A stretch of DNA of 64,000 nucleotides from contig DYMB01000001.1 in the NCBI GenBank assembly GCA_020721805.1, positions 372,487 to 436,486 on the forward strand. Reading direction: 5' to 3'. This document shows, in pieces, positions 21,578 to 30,653 of this stretch. The DNA comes from Acetofilamentum sp. Its GTDB lineage: Bacteria > Hydrothermota > 32-111. A program made the position numbers and the translations under genes. The notes below the pieces were generated by a model. That model was not told where the DNA came from and ran no database searches. It saw only the letters and a program-made list of their open reading frames with translations. Position 1 is the first letter of the stretch, and the number at the start of each line of letters is the position of its first letter.

Positions 21578-22096
21578 ATGAATATTGTTGAAGTTTTAAA
21601 AGGTGACATAACCGAATTTAAAGTAGATGCTATAGTTAATGCTGCAAACAGTACACTTTTGGGAGGTGGCGGAGTTGATGGCGCCATCCATAGAAAAGCT
21701 GGGCCGTTGCTTCTGGAAGAGTGTAAAAAATTAAAAGGATGTAAAACCTCCGAAGCTAAAATAACTAAAGGGTACAATTTAAAAGCAAAATTTGTTATCC
21801 ATACCGTTGGTCCTGTTTATAAAGATGGGAAGAGCGGAGAACCAGAACTTCTATACAGGTGTTATTATAATTCTTTGAAACTTGCTTCAGAAAACAATAT
21901 TAGAACTATAGCCTTTTGTGCGATCTCAACCGGTGTTTATGGCTATCCGAAAAAGCAGGCAGCGGATATTTCTTTTAAAGCGATTTTTGATTATTTAAAA
22001 AATAATGATAACGATTTCTCGAAAATATATATGGTTCTATACGATGATGAGACTTTTGAAATCTTTAACGAAGTTTTTAAAAAATACGGAAAGTGA
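21578..22096 (+). CDS. Macro-domain protein (ADP-ribose / O-acetyl-ADP-ribose hydrolase type)
   Basis: Stand-alone macro domain of 172 aa, MacroD/YmdB type. The ADP-ribose-binding loops are intact: [23 protein letters not shown] with core [18 protein letters not shown], and the phosphate loop [11 protein letters not shown]. Enzymes of this group remove O-acetyl-ADP-ribose or mono-ADP-ribose from proteins. It is preceded by a complete promoter six bases before the ATG and followed by the flavodoxin remnant. There is no obvious partner gene. Confidence 0.93.
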   Translation: MNIVEVLKGDITEFKVDAIVNAANSTLLGGGGVDGAIHRKAGPLLLEECKKLKGCKTSEAKITKGYNLKAKFVIHTVGPVYKDGKSGEPELLYRCYYNSLKLASENNIRTIAFCAISTGVYGYPKKQAADISFKAIFDYLKNNDNDFSKIYMVLYDDETFEIFNEVFKKYGK

Positions 22097-22101
22097 GTAT
22101 T

Positions 22102-22399
22102 ATGAAAATATTGATAGTTTATTATTCTTTATCTAAAATCACAAAAAAAATTGTTGAAATTTTGAAAGATAGATTGAGTGAAAATTTTTTGTTGATACTT
22201 TTGAAATAGTTCTAGTCTACCGTTATCAGTAAAAACGATAACATATAACTTTACAGGCAAAGAAAGGGCATTGAAAATTATGGAAAGTATCATTATGGAT
22301 AAAAAAGGAATCGTAGTTGAAAAGTTTTGTTTTAATAGATTATTCCATAATATTTTTAAAGAGGCACAGAATCTTGATATGAAGAAATTTTTAAAGTGA
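22102..22399 (+). pseudogene. Flavodoxin-like gene remnant
   Basis: The first 35 codons (22102-22209) read MKILIVYYSLS and KKIVEILKDRLSENF, like the N-terminus of a flavodoxin with its FMN phosphate loop, and then hit TAG. From 22223 a second frame (+1 relative) gives LSVKTITYNFTGKERALKIM and further residues, matching the C-terminal half of the same fold. The middle of the fold (about 60 residues) is missing. A deletion plus frameshift is the simplest reading. GTGAG before the ATG is the old ribosome-binding site. Confidence 0.6.
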
Positions 22400-22402
22400 T
22401 TT

Positions 22403-22810
22403 TTATTTTTTGAATTCTTCTTCTACTATTTTTTCTATTAAATCTTTTATCTTATCTCTAAGTTCCCTTATCTCGGAAATATCTCTATCCTTTATATCAT
22501 CTAGATTCCAGTCTAAACTTTTTTTTGAAGGGTATGTTGGGCATACCTCCTTACCTACCATGGTTACAAGATAATCGAATTCGATATTCGGTAGGTCAAA
22601 AAATCCTTTAGACTTTAAACTCGATGTATCCACACCAATTTCATAAAGTATCTTTTTCGCATTTGGATGGATTGAATCGACTGGTTTTGAACCTACAGAA
22701 TATGCATCTATGTAATCGTTAAAATATTTTTTTGATATTCCTTCAGCGATTTGACTTCTAAAACTGTTTTCAATCTATGCAAATAATATTTTTAATTTTT
22801 TCTGAGCCAT
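22403..22810 (-). pseudogene. Broken arsenate reductase / low-molecular-weight tyrosine phosphatase
   Basis: The frame from the ATG at 22810 (GGAG upstream) gives MAQKKLKILFA, an in-frame TAG at codon 12, then IENSFRSQIAEGISKKYF, DAYSVGSKPVDSIHPNAKK, EIGVDTSSLKSKGF and EVCPTYP. This is an ArsC/LMW-PTP of normal length (135 codons). The TAG sits exactly where the catalytic Cys of the C-x5-R loop belongs, and the second loop Cys is Phe. Both changes abolish chemistry, so this is a dead gene rather than a sequencing slip. The downstream 76-residue frame is probably untranslated. Confidence 0.75.
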
Positions 22811-22901
22811 TTTTACTCCTTTTTAAAAATTTTACCATTTATACCTAATATTTGAAAATGTTTTGTTAAAATAATGTTAATTTTTGGTTAATTTTATATG
22901 G

Positions 22902-22928
22902 TTGACTCATTTTTTTTACTTTTATAAT
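22902..22928 (+). promoter_or_regulatory. Promoter of the frameshifted membrane-protein gene (predicted leaderless)
   Basis: TTGACT (22902-22907), 15-base spacer, TATAAT (22923-22928), six bases to a GTG at 22935. The spacer is one or two bases short of ideal. Confidence 0.6.
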
Positions 22929-22934
22929 TATTTC

Positions 22935-24527
22935 GTGAAAAAAATTTTATTATTTTTATTTTTACTATTGTTTTTCAGTTTACCACTTGTTCTCGTATTC
23001 CAGTATGATCATTATTCATATCATATCTGGAGTTATGTTTTCGTCAGATCCGGAATAGAAGAAATTTATAATAGAGAAAATTATTTTGATAGATTTGCTG
23101 ATTATTTTCCTTTCGGTTCCTATATCGCTATATTCACAGGTAAAATAATTTCATTTTTTTACCCCTTGAGTATAACATCCATACCTTTTTAAACTTTTAT
23201 AAAATCTTTTCATTGATAGTTTTACTATTATTTTTTTTCTTTTTACATAAACAAAAATTTCCATCGTTAAAATTGATTTTTTTGTTTTTACCTTTTTATT
23301 TTTCCATAACCCTGAATGGACAATTCGATGTTATAATAATTTTTTTGTTAATTTTATCTATAACTTTTTTTGAAAGGAAAGATAATATTTACGGAATAGT
23401 TATTCTTACGATCCTTTTTTTCAGTAAACCAACCGCGCTATTTTTTTGTGATGTTGATATTTTTACATTATTTTAAAAATAGTTTCAGTTTAAAATTCAT
23501 TTTAAAAGCCTTTTTTGTTTTTATCGTTTTAACATTTCTTATTTTTCTGCCATTTGTTTTTTCAGGAAAGCTATTTAAAACTTTTTTAGATATCTATTAC
23601 AACTCAACATATATGCTACCATTCTCAGGTTATTCTTTTAACCTTTTAACTCTTTTCCAGAATATGGATATCGATAAAAATATTTTCAATCTTTCACTTA
23701 AAACCTACTCTTTGATTTTTTTATCAATTTCATCCTTTATCATATCTTTTTTTTGTAAATGGGATATTTATAAAAAAATATCTATTTTTTCACTTATATG
23801 GTTTAATTTTCTTGTTGGGTTAAGAGAGAATCACATCCTTTATCCTTTATTTTTTATAAACTTATTTTTAATTTATGAAAAAGATCTATTAAAGAATTTT
23901 GTTTTTTACCTTTTCTATATTATCTCTCTTATAAACATATTCTTCTTTGTGTTCAAAACTTATAAATGGATCCCTGTTTCTATAATGTCTGGAATAAGTT
24001 TGACTTTAAGTTTGATCGTTTTTAAAATAATCTTAGACTTTAAAGGGAAAAATTTCATTTTTTTAGAAAATATGAATATTTTAAAAAAAATGTTTCTCTT
24101 TATAATATTTATTATTTTTTTCGTTTGTTATTTACCTTATGGAAAATATGATAAAACTGAAAAAAATTTTTTTTATGAAATGATAATGTCCAAAGATATT
24201 CTTGAATACTCAACCGATAAATTTCTTGATCTCAATATAAAAACTTTTTCTTTATTTTCACATCATCTTTCTTTGAGAATGTCGGACTCATCTTATTTAA
24301 AAGTAAAGAATTTAGATAACAAATATCAAAATCTTTCTTTTTATGTAACACTCGAAAATGGTGATTCCGCTTATCTATTTTTTTGTGATCGATCCATCAA
24401 GTTGAAAAAATATGAAAAGATTTTTGTTGATTCAAAAATTTTTAATTTCAAAATTGATACATTGATTTTTAAAGTAAAAACCTTCAACGATAATTTGAAT
24501 TTGATCCTGTATGACACTTTCTATTAA
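22935..24527 (+). pseudogene. Frameshifted polytopic membrane protein (GT-C-like)
   Basis: One membrane protein of about 530 residues spread over three frames. It starts at GTG 22935 (MKKILLFLFLLLFFSLP), shifts near 23181-23190 (T5 run), continues in another frame, and returns to the first frame at a T7 run near 23440-23450, then stays open to 24527. The parts join as a ten-helix protein with a soluble C-terminal domain, resembling GT-C/mannosyltransferase-type proteins and the intact gene at 12090. The two shifts cancel. This may be a pseudogene, phase variation, or errors in homopolymers. Confidence 0.65.
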
Positions 24528-24530
24528 TTA

Positions 24531-24558
24531 TTGATTTAATTTAATTCTTATTTATAAT
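24531..24558 (+). promoter_or_regulatory. Promoter of the hut operon
   Basis: TTGATT (24531-24536), 16-base spacer, TATAAT (24553-24558). The leader is about 15 bases and carries AAAAAAGGAG before a TTG start, so this unit has a conventional ribosome-binding site. Confidence 0.65.
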
Positions 24559-24580
24559 AAAAATTAAAAAAGGAGTTAAT

Positions 24581-26101
24581 TTGATTCTAATCGATGGATT
24601 CAATCTTGATTTCGAAAAATTCAAAAAGATAGTCTTTGATTGTGAACAAGTTGGCATAACTGCGGATGCCAGAAAAAGGGTTATCGATTCGTATAAAATC
24701 ATTCAAACTATAGTCAAAGAGAACAGAAGAGTTTATGGGGTTACAACAGGTTTTGGAAAACTTGTCGATATAAATATTCCAGCCGATAAAATTAAATTGT
24801 TACAGGAAAGAATTTTAAAATCACACTCCGTTGGTGTTGGAGAGCCTTTTTCTTTTGAAGAGGTTAGAGGGGCAATTCTTCTTAGAATCAACACGATCAT
24901 AAGAGGCAACAGTGGAGTTTCCACCCAAACGCTTGATATGTTGATTCAACTTTTAAACAAAAAAATTTATCCCTATGTTCCCCAAAAAGGTTCTGTAGGT
25001 GCGAGTGGTGATCTTGCACCGTTATCACATATCGCACTTGTTCTTATAGGTGAGGGAGAATGTATCGAGTTTGGTAAAAGGGTTAAGAGTCTGGTTGTTT
25101 TGAAGAAAAACAATTTAAAACCTATAAAATTACAACCAAAAGAAGGACTTGCCCTTATAAATGGAACTCAGATGATGACATCGATAGCTGGTTGTTCTTT
25201 GGTAAAAACTGAAATTCTTTTAAAACTCGCAGACATAGTTGCAACAGCATCTGCCGATGCTCTACTTTCAACCGATGTTCCATTTGAAAAAAGAATTTCA
25301 GATATCAGATCCCATAAAGGACAAAAAGATAGCGCATACAACATTTATAATCTTTTAAAAGGCTCACAGATAAGAGAATCACACAGAAAATGTTCAAAAG
25401 TCCAGGATCCTTATTCGGTAAGATGTATTCCTCAGGTCCATGGTGCTGCCAGGGAACTCTTTTATTTCACAAAGGGAATAGTAAAAACCGAATTCAATTC
25501 TTCAACGGATAATCCTTTAGTCTTCTTAAAAACAAAGGATGTGGTCTCGGGTGGTAATTTTCATGGGCAGATAATAGCAACCGCTCTTGATTCGCTGAAG
25601 ATCGGTTTAAATGGACTCGGTAACATATCGGATAGAAGATTGTACAGGTTAACGGATCCCTCACAAACAGGTCTTTATCCTTTCCTGATAAAGGATGTTG
25701 GGTTGAACAGTGGTTTTATGATGCTACAGGTTACAACTGCTGCTCTGGCTTCAGAAAACAAACTTCTATCTCAACCTGCAAGCGTTGATTCGATACCAAC
25801 ATCTCTTGGACAGGAGGATCATGTTTCAATGGGAACGATAGCCGCAAGAAAATTGAGAGATCTTATCATAAACGATTTTTATATTCTTTCAATAGAGTTA
25901 TTTGCCGCTTTAACAGCCTTAAGGTATAGAAAACCTTTGAAAAGTTCAAAACCCTTAAATGAACTTTTAAACTGGTTCTTCGAACTGATAAAGCCTCTGG
26001 AGGATGATAGAACCTACTATAAAGATATAGAAAAAATATTTGAATTGACATATACCGGAAAAGTTGTTGATGTTGTTGAAAGGTTTTTAAAGTTAAAATA
26101 G
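24581..26101 (+). CDS. hutH: Histidine ammonia-lyase
   Basis: First step of histidine degradation: histidine to urocanate and ammonia. It has 506 aa, the normal length. The tripeptide Ala141-Ser142-Gly143, which cyclises to the MIO cofactor, lies in [17 protein letters not shown]. Other family blocks are [17 protein letters not shown] and SSTDNPLVF. The start is TTG with a strong Shine-Dalgarno sequence (AAGGAG) six bases upstream. It heads hutH-hutU-hutI. Confidence 0.97.
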   Translation: MILIDGFNLDFEKFKKIVFDCEQVGITADARKRVIDSYKIIQTIVKENRRVYGVTTGFGKLVDINIPADKIKLLQERILKSHSVGVGEPFSFEEVRGAILLRINTIIRGNSGVSTQTLDMLIQLLNKKIYPYVPQKGSVGASGDLAPLSHIALVLIGEGECIEFGKRVKSLVVLKKNNLKPIKLQPKEGLALINGTQMMTSIAGCSLVKTEILLKLADIVATASADALLSTDVPFEKRISDIRSHKGQKDSAYNIYNLLKGSQIRESHRKCSKVQDPYSVRCIPQVHGAARELFYFTKGIVKTEFNSSTDNPLVFLKTKDVVSGGNFHGQIIATALDSLKIGLNGLGNISDRRLYRLTDPSQTGLYPFLIKDVGLNSGFMMLQVTTAALASENKLLSQPASVDSIPTSLGQEDHVSMGTIAARKLRDLIINDFYILSIELFAALTALRYRKPLKSSKPLNELLNWFFELIKPLEDDRTYYKDIEKIFELTYTGKVVDVVERFLKLK

Positions 26102-26109
26102 GAGTATTT

Positions 26110-27765
26110 ATGAATAATTATAAACCTATAAGAGCACCACGCGGAACAAACATTTCCTGCAAATCATGGCAACTTGAAGCACCGATGAGAATGTTGATGA
26201 ATAATCTCGATCCTGATGTAGCAAAGGATCCTGAGAACCTGATAGTTTATGGTGGAAGAGGTAAGGCTGCAAGAAATTGGGAATCTTATTATAAAATTAT
26301 TGAAACTTTAAAAGAGATGGATATTGATGAGACTCTGATAATGCAGTCTGGAAAACCTGTTGCAGTTTTTAAGACTCATGAATGGGCTCCAAGAGTCCTT
26401 ATAACCAACTCACTTCTTGTTCCCAAATGGGCAACTCTGGACGAATTTTTAAAACTTGAAGCTATGGGTCTTACATGTTATGGACAGATGACAGCAGGTT
26501 CATGGATATATATTGGGACACAGGGAATATTGCAGGGAACCTATGAAACATTCTATGCTATAGCAAAAAAACATTATAATTCGAGTTTGAAAGGTAAATG
26601 GATTCTTACCGCTGGACTTGGAGAGATGGGAGGGGCACAACCTCTTGCAGCGGTTATGAACGATGGTGTAATGATTGTGGTTGAAGTTGATCCAACACAT
26701 ATTGATAGAAAGATAGCACAGAAATATTGTGATGTAAAAGCGGAGACTCTCGATGAGGCATTGAAATTAAAAGATGAAGCGTTAAGAGAGAATAGACCTC
26801 TATCGATAGGATTACAGGGAAATATAGCGGATATTCTTCCAGAAATGGTAAAAAGAGGTATCTATCCTGATGTTTTAACAGATCAAACGGCTGCACATGA
26901 CCCTCTTTTTGGATATATCCCTTCAGGGTTTGATGTAAAGCAAGCAAAAGATCTCAGGGAAAAAGATAAAGAAGAATACCTTAAAAGAGTCTATGATTCA
27001 ATATCAAAACATGTACAGGCGATGCTTGAAATGAAGAGAAATAAAGTCAAAGTATTTGAATATGGCAACAATTTAAGACAGAGAGCTTTCGATAACGGTG
27101 TAAAGGATGCATTCGATATAGTTGGATATGTGCCAGAATACATAAGAGATCTATTCAGTGAGGGTAGTGGTCCTTTCAGATGGGTTGCATTAACAGGCGA
27201 AGAGAAGGATATATATGAAACAGATAAGGCTCTTCTTGAAACTTTTCCTGAAGATGAACACCTGAGAAAATGGATAGAAATGGCTGGAAAAATGGTTAGA
27301 TTTCAGGGGCTTCCTGCAAGGATATGCTGGTTGAAACAGGGTGATAGGGCTAAATTTGGATCTATAATGAACAGTATGGTAAAGAATAAAAGATTATCTG
27401 GACCTGTGGTTATAGGAAGGGATCATCATGATACAGGTGGAGCCGCTTCTCCAAACAGAGAGACTGAATCTATGCTTGATGGTTCTGATGCTATAGCCGA
27501 CTGGCCCGTTTTAAATGCTATGTTGAATGTTGCTTCAGGTGCCACATGGGTCTCCCTTCACCATGGGGGTGGTGTTGGAATCGGCTATTCAATACATGCT
27601 GGTCAGGTCATACTTGCAGATGGAACCGAAACACAGGCAAAAAAGATAGAAAGAGTTTTGACAAACGATCCAGGACTTGGTGTCGTTAGACATGCAGATG
27701 CTGGCTACAGGATTGCACAGGATACCGCCATAAAGCAAAAAATAAAGATGCCGATGCTTAAATGA
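26110..27765 (+). CDS. hutU: Urocanate hydratase
   Basis: Converts urocanate to imidazolonepropionate with tightly bound NAD as electrophile; cytoplasmic. It has 551 aa, as usual. Blocks include [13 protein letters not shown], the NAD-binding [14 protein letters not shown], and [18 protein letters not shown] near the catalytic region. AGGAG lies before the ATG, nine bases after hutH. Two bases separate it from hutI. Confidence 0.98.
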   Translation: MNNYKPIRAPRGTNISCKSWQLEAPMRMLMNNLDPDVAKDPENLIVYGGRGKAARNWESYYKIIETLKEMDIDETLIMQSGKPVAVFKTHEWAPRVLITNSLLVPKWATLDEFLKLEAMGLTCYGQMTAGSWIYIGTQGILQGTYETFYAIAKKHYNSSLKGKWILTAGLGEMGGAQPLAAVMNDGVMIVVEVDPTHIDRKIAQKYCDVKAETLDEALKLKDEALRENRPLSIGLQGNIADILPEMVKRGIYPDVLTDQTAAHDPLFGYIPSGFDVKQAKDLREKDKEEYLKRVYDSISKHVQAMLEMKRNKVKVFEYGNNLRQRAFDNGVKDAFDIVGYVPEYIRDLFSEGSGPFRWVALTGEEKDIYETDKALLETFPEDEHLRKWIEMAGKMVRFQGLPARICWLKQGDRAKFGSIMNSMVKNKRLSGPVVIGRDHHDTGGAASPNRETESMLDGSDAIADWPVLNAMLNVASGATWVSLHHGGGVGIGYSIHAGQVILADGTETQAKKIERVLTNDPGLGVVRHADAGYRIAQDTAIKQKIKMPMLK

Positions 27766-27766
27766 T

Positions 27767-29002
27767 ATGAGGATACTTTTAAAAAATATAAAACAACTTA
27801 TTACATCTCAACCTGAAGAATCAGGATTCGTTTCACTTGATAGAATAAAATCTCCAGTATCCAATTTCAACTCTATTCTGATCGAGGAAGGAAAAATAAA
27901 AAAAGTAGGCTATAATTTAAATTTACCTGCTGAAAAAATTATAGATTGTTCCTGTTTTATAGTTACACCAGGTTTTGTGGAATCACATACACATCTTGTA
28001 TATTCAGGTTCCCGTGCCGATGAATTTCTTTTGAGGGCACAGGGTGTTTCCTACAAGGATATAGCAAAGTCTGGTGGAGGTATAAAAAAGAGTGTTAAAA
28101 GTACAAGAAGTGTTAACTATGAGGATCTTTTAAATGAATCAAAGGAAAGGTTAAAAATTTTTTTAAGAAAAGGAATAACCTCAATAGAGATAAAATCAGG
28201 TTATGGTCTTGATATGGAAACCGAGATCAAACAGTTAAAGGTTATCAGGGAATTGAAAAAAATTTTTAAAATGGAGATAAAATCAACATACCTTGGAGCC
28301 CATGAGATACCCGAAGAATTTAAAAACAGAAGAAACGAGTATATTGAGTTTATAAAGAACAAAATGATACCTTATATAGCAGAAAACGAACTCGCAGATT
28401 TTATAGATGTTTTTTGTGAGAATGGTGTTTATACCGAAATTGAATCTTATGATATACTTTCAAAAGGTATTGAATATGGTTTAAAGGTAAGATTGCATGC
28501 TGATGAAATGGAGTATTCTGGTGGTTCATCCGTTGCTAAAAGATTGAAAGCTAAATCTGTAGATCATTTTAATTTTCCCAATCCCGATGATCTTGTAGAT
28601 TTGAAAAATAATGGGACGATTATAACCCTCTTGCCTTTAACCAACATGTTTTTAAAGATAAAAGAAAAGCCCCCTGTTGAACTTATGAGAAGCGTTGGAA
28701 ATGCTATTTCCATATCAACAGATTTTAATCCGGGATCTTCACCATCTTATTCTCTTCTTCTTGCTGGAACAATAGGAATGGTCAATTATGGCTTAACATA
28801 CGATGAGCTCATATATGCTATAACTGTAAATCCTGCTTATTCACTTGATCTTGATTATAAGGGATCTATAGTTGAAGGTAAGGATGCGGATATCCTGCTG
28901 TTCAGAAAAAATGACTATAAAGAACTTTTTTATTATTCTGGTGATGATCAACCTGAAATCGTTATTTTAAAAGGTGAGATCGTTAACTTTGAAAAACTTT
29001 AA
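27767..29002 (+). CDS. hutI: Imidazolonepropionase
   Basis: Hydrolyses imidazolonepropionate to formimidoylglutamate, the substrate of the FtcD-FchA fusion at 18750. It has 411 aa and is an amidohydrolase-superfamily metalloenzyme: ESHTHLVYSGSRADEF, LGAHEIPEEF, LHADEMEYSGG, STDFNPGSSPSYSLL carry the metal ligands and substrate residues. Start at 27767, two bases behind hutU. Confidence 0.97.
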   Translation: MRILLKNIKQLITSQPEESGFVSLDRIKSPVSNFNSILIEEGKIKKVGYNLNLPAEKIIDCSCFIVTPGFVESHTHLVYSGSRADEFLLRAQGVSYKDIAKSGGGIKKSVKSTRSVNYEDLLNESKERLKIFLRKGITSIEIKSGYGLDMETEIKQLKVIRELKKIFKMEIKSTYLGAHEIPEEFKNRRNEYIEFIKNKMIPYIAENELADFIDVFCENGVYTEIESYDILSKGIEYGLKVRLHADEMEYSGGSSVAKRLKAKSVDHFNFPNPDDLVDLKNNGTIITLLPLTNMFLKIKEKPPVELMRSVGNAISISTDFNPGSSPSYSLLLAGTIGMVNYGLTYDELIYAITVNPAYSLDLDYKGSIVEGKDADILLFRKNDYKELFYYSGDDQPEIVILKGEIVNFEKL

Positions 29003-29783
29003 TGAGAAAATTCTTGAAAGCAAAAAAATAGATATCCCTGATAGAATAGATACCTTGATTAAAATATTTGGAGAGTGTAAATACAAGTTTCCTTTTGAAT
29101 CGATCATAGTCCTTTATAACCTTAAAGGTTTATTCGATGATACGTTTCAGGTAGATTTTCATCTTTTTAACCATTTTACTATGATCAAACTTTTTGATGA
29201 GTCTTTAGAAATTATAACAGAACTTGAAAACGATGAGGATAGATTTTTCTATTTTATTAGAAAATATCCCATCGATGAGAGATTCGTTGATAAAGGGATA
29301 AATGATATAAAAAAGATTTTAAAAAACGGGGTGGTTGATAGAGAGTATCTTTCCAGAACATATTATGAACTCGCTTTAAAATCTTTAAAACTTGTTGATG
29401 AGAATATTTCCGATAGACTTTTTAACAATGCGATAAAATTCGCAAAAGGAAATGTAATGGTAAAGATGATACTCTCCCGTGTAAATTTTTTACTAAAAGA
29501 TAATAGAAGAGAGGAGGGGATTAATTTATTGTCTGATAGTATAAACAGTTATCCTCAGGAAGAAGTTTTACAACTAATGTACAAACTGGCTACTATCTAT
29601 GAAAATAGCGAACCTTTAAAATCGATACAACTTTATGAAAACATTTTGAAAATGGATCATGATTTTTTAGATGTTTCTGAAAGAATAAATAAATTGACAA
29701 ATAATAAAAATGAGTATAAAATTAAAAACATAGATATTTTTGAAAATTTTGGCAACGATGATGATAATATTCACTTTATTTGA
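28989..29783 (+). CDS. Helical-repeat (TPR-like) protein of unknown function
   Basis: Soluble, mostly alpha-helical protein of 264 aa. Degenerate TPR-like units are seen in the second half (YYELALKSLKLVDE, LSRVNFLLKDNRREEGINLL, LYENILKMDHDFLDVSERI). No enzyme motif. AAGGTGAG is well placed for the TTG at 28989; a GTG at 28974 is the alternative. Both overlap the hutI end. It precedes an ExeA-like ATPase by ten bases and probably belongs with that block. Confidence 0.65.
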   Translation: MKNFNEKILESKKIDIPDRIDTLIKIFGECKYKFPFESIIVLYNLKGLFDDTFQVDFHLFNHFTMIKLFDESLEIITELENDEDRFFYFIRKYPIDERFVDKGINDIKKILKNGVVDREYLSRTYYELALKSLKLVDENISDRLFNNAIKFAKGNVMVKMILSRVNFLLKDNRREEGINLLSDSINSYPQEEVLQLMYKLATIYENSEPLKSIQLYENILKMDHDFLDVSERINKLTNNKNEYKIKNIDIFENFGNDDDNIHFI

Positions 29784-29793
29784 GTGAGGAATT

Positions 29794-30642
29794 ATGAATT
29801 ATGAAACTTTTTTTCATATGTCCTTCGAGCCTTTTTCAAATGTCCCTGATTCAAGATTCTTTTTTGAAACAAATCAACACAAGATGGCACTTTTGAGATT
29901 AATGCATGCTGCTGACAAGATGAGAGGTTTCGCTATACTTTTAGGTGATGTTGGGACAGGTAAAACAACCGTTGCAAGAAAACTTTTAGCATATCTAACA
30001 AAAAACCCGAAATTTCAAACTGGATTGATAGTTCTAACTCATGAAAATTTTTCCGATGAATGGCTTTTTACCAGAATAGCACAGATTATCGGTTTAAAAG
30101 ATATCACAAACCTTATAAAGGATCCGATGAATATTCTGACAAGACAGTTGGTCAATCTTGATAGGGAAGGTAAAAAAACTATTATTATCATAGATGAAGC
30201 GAATAAACTCTCTGATGCCAAAATAATTGAGCAGTTGAGAGGTTTTTTGAATCTCGAATTGAACGACAGAAGGATAATAACATTTATTCTAATCGGCATA
30301 CCTGAACTTGAAAGAAATATAATGCAGAACGAATCTCTTTTGCAGAGAGTTGCGGCAAGGGCTTATTTGAAATCTCTGACAAGGGATGAAACTTATGGTT
30401 ATATCAGATACAGGTTGTCCGTTGTCGGTTCAAACATTTCATCAATCTTTACACCTGACAGTATAGAACTTATTCATTCCTATTCGAATGGAAGACCAAG
30501 ACTCATAAACGCTATATGTGACAACTCTTTACTTGAAGCAGCCTTTTTACAAAGGGTTCCAGTTGACAGGATGATGGTTGAAGAGGTTTGTGAATCACTC
30601 GGACTGAAAAGAGAGTTCAGTAATTTTAAAAGGGAACTTTAA
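29794..30642 (+). CDS. ExeA-like AAA+ ATPase (first copy)
   Basis: ATPase of 282 aa of the ExeA/GspA type, used in some bacteria to assemble secretion or pilus structures. It begins with the family pattern FHMSFEPFSNVPDSRFFFE, then Walker A GDVGTGKT, Walker B IIIIDEANKL, sensor region LIGIPELE, and a C-terminal lid with NGRPRLINAICDN. The usual transmembrane helix and periplasmic peptidoglycan-binding domain are absent, so it is cytoplasmic. A paralogue stands at 32788; the TPR gene lies between. Confidence 0.88.
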   Translation: MNYETFFHMSFEPFSNVPDSRFFFETNQHKMALLRLMHAADKMRGFAILLGDVGTGKTTVARKLLAYLTKNPKFQTGLIVLTHENFSDEWLFTRIAQIIGLKDITNLIKDPMNILTRQLVNLDREGKKTIIIIDEANKLSDAKIIEQLRGFLNLELNDRRIITFILIGIPELERNIMQNESLLQRVAARAYLKSLTRDETYGYIRYRLSVVGSNISSIFTPDSIELIHSYSNGRPRLINAICDNSLLEAAFLQRVPVDRMMVEEVCESLGLKREFSNFKREL

Positions 30643-30653
30643 AAAGGAATTCT

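Noticed and set aside
22773-22779. In-frame TAG read as selenocysteine or pyrrolysine at the ArsC-like active site
   Set aside because: TAG is a normal stop in this window (rpoC), no recoding element is seen, and the neighbouring loop Cys is also lost, so decay is simpler.
23440-23480. Programmed ribosomal frameshifting at the T7 run
   Set aside because: Two opposite shifts would be needed in one message, no stimulatory structure is evident, and adjacent genes are dead, so mutation or run-length error is likelier.
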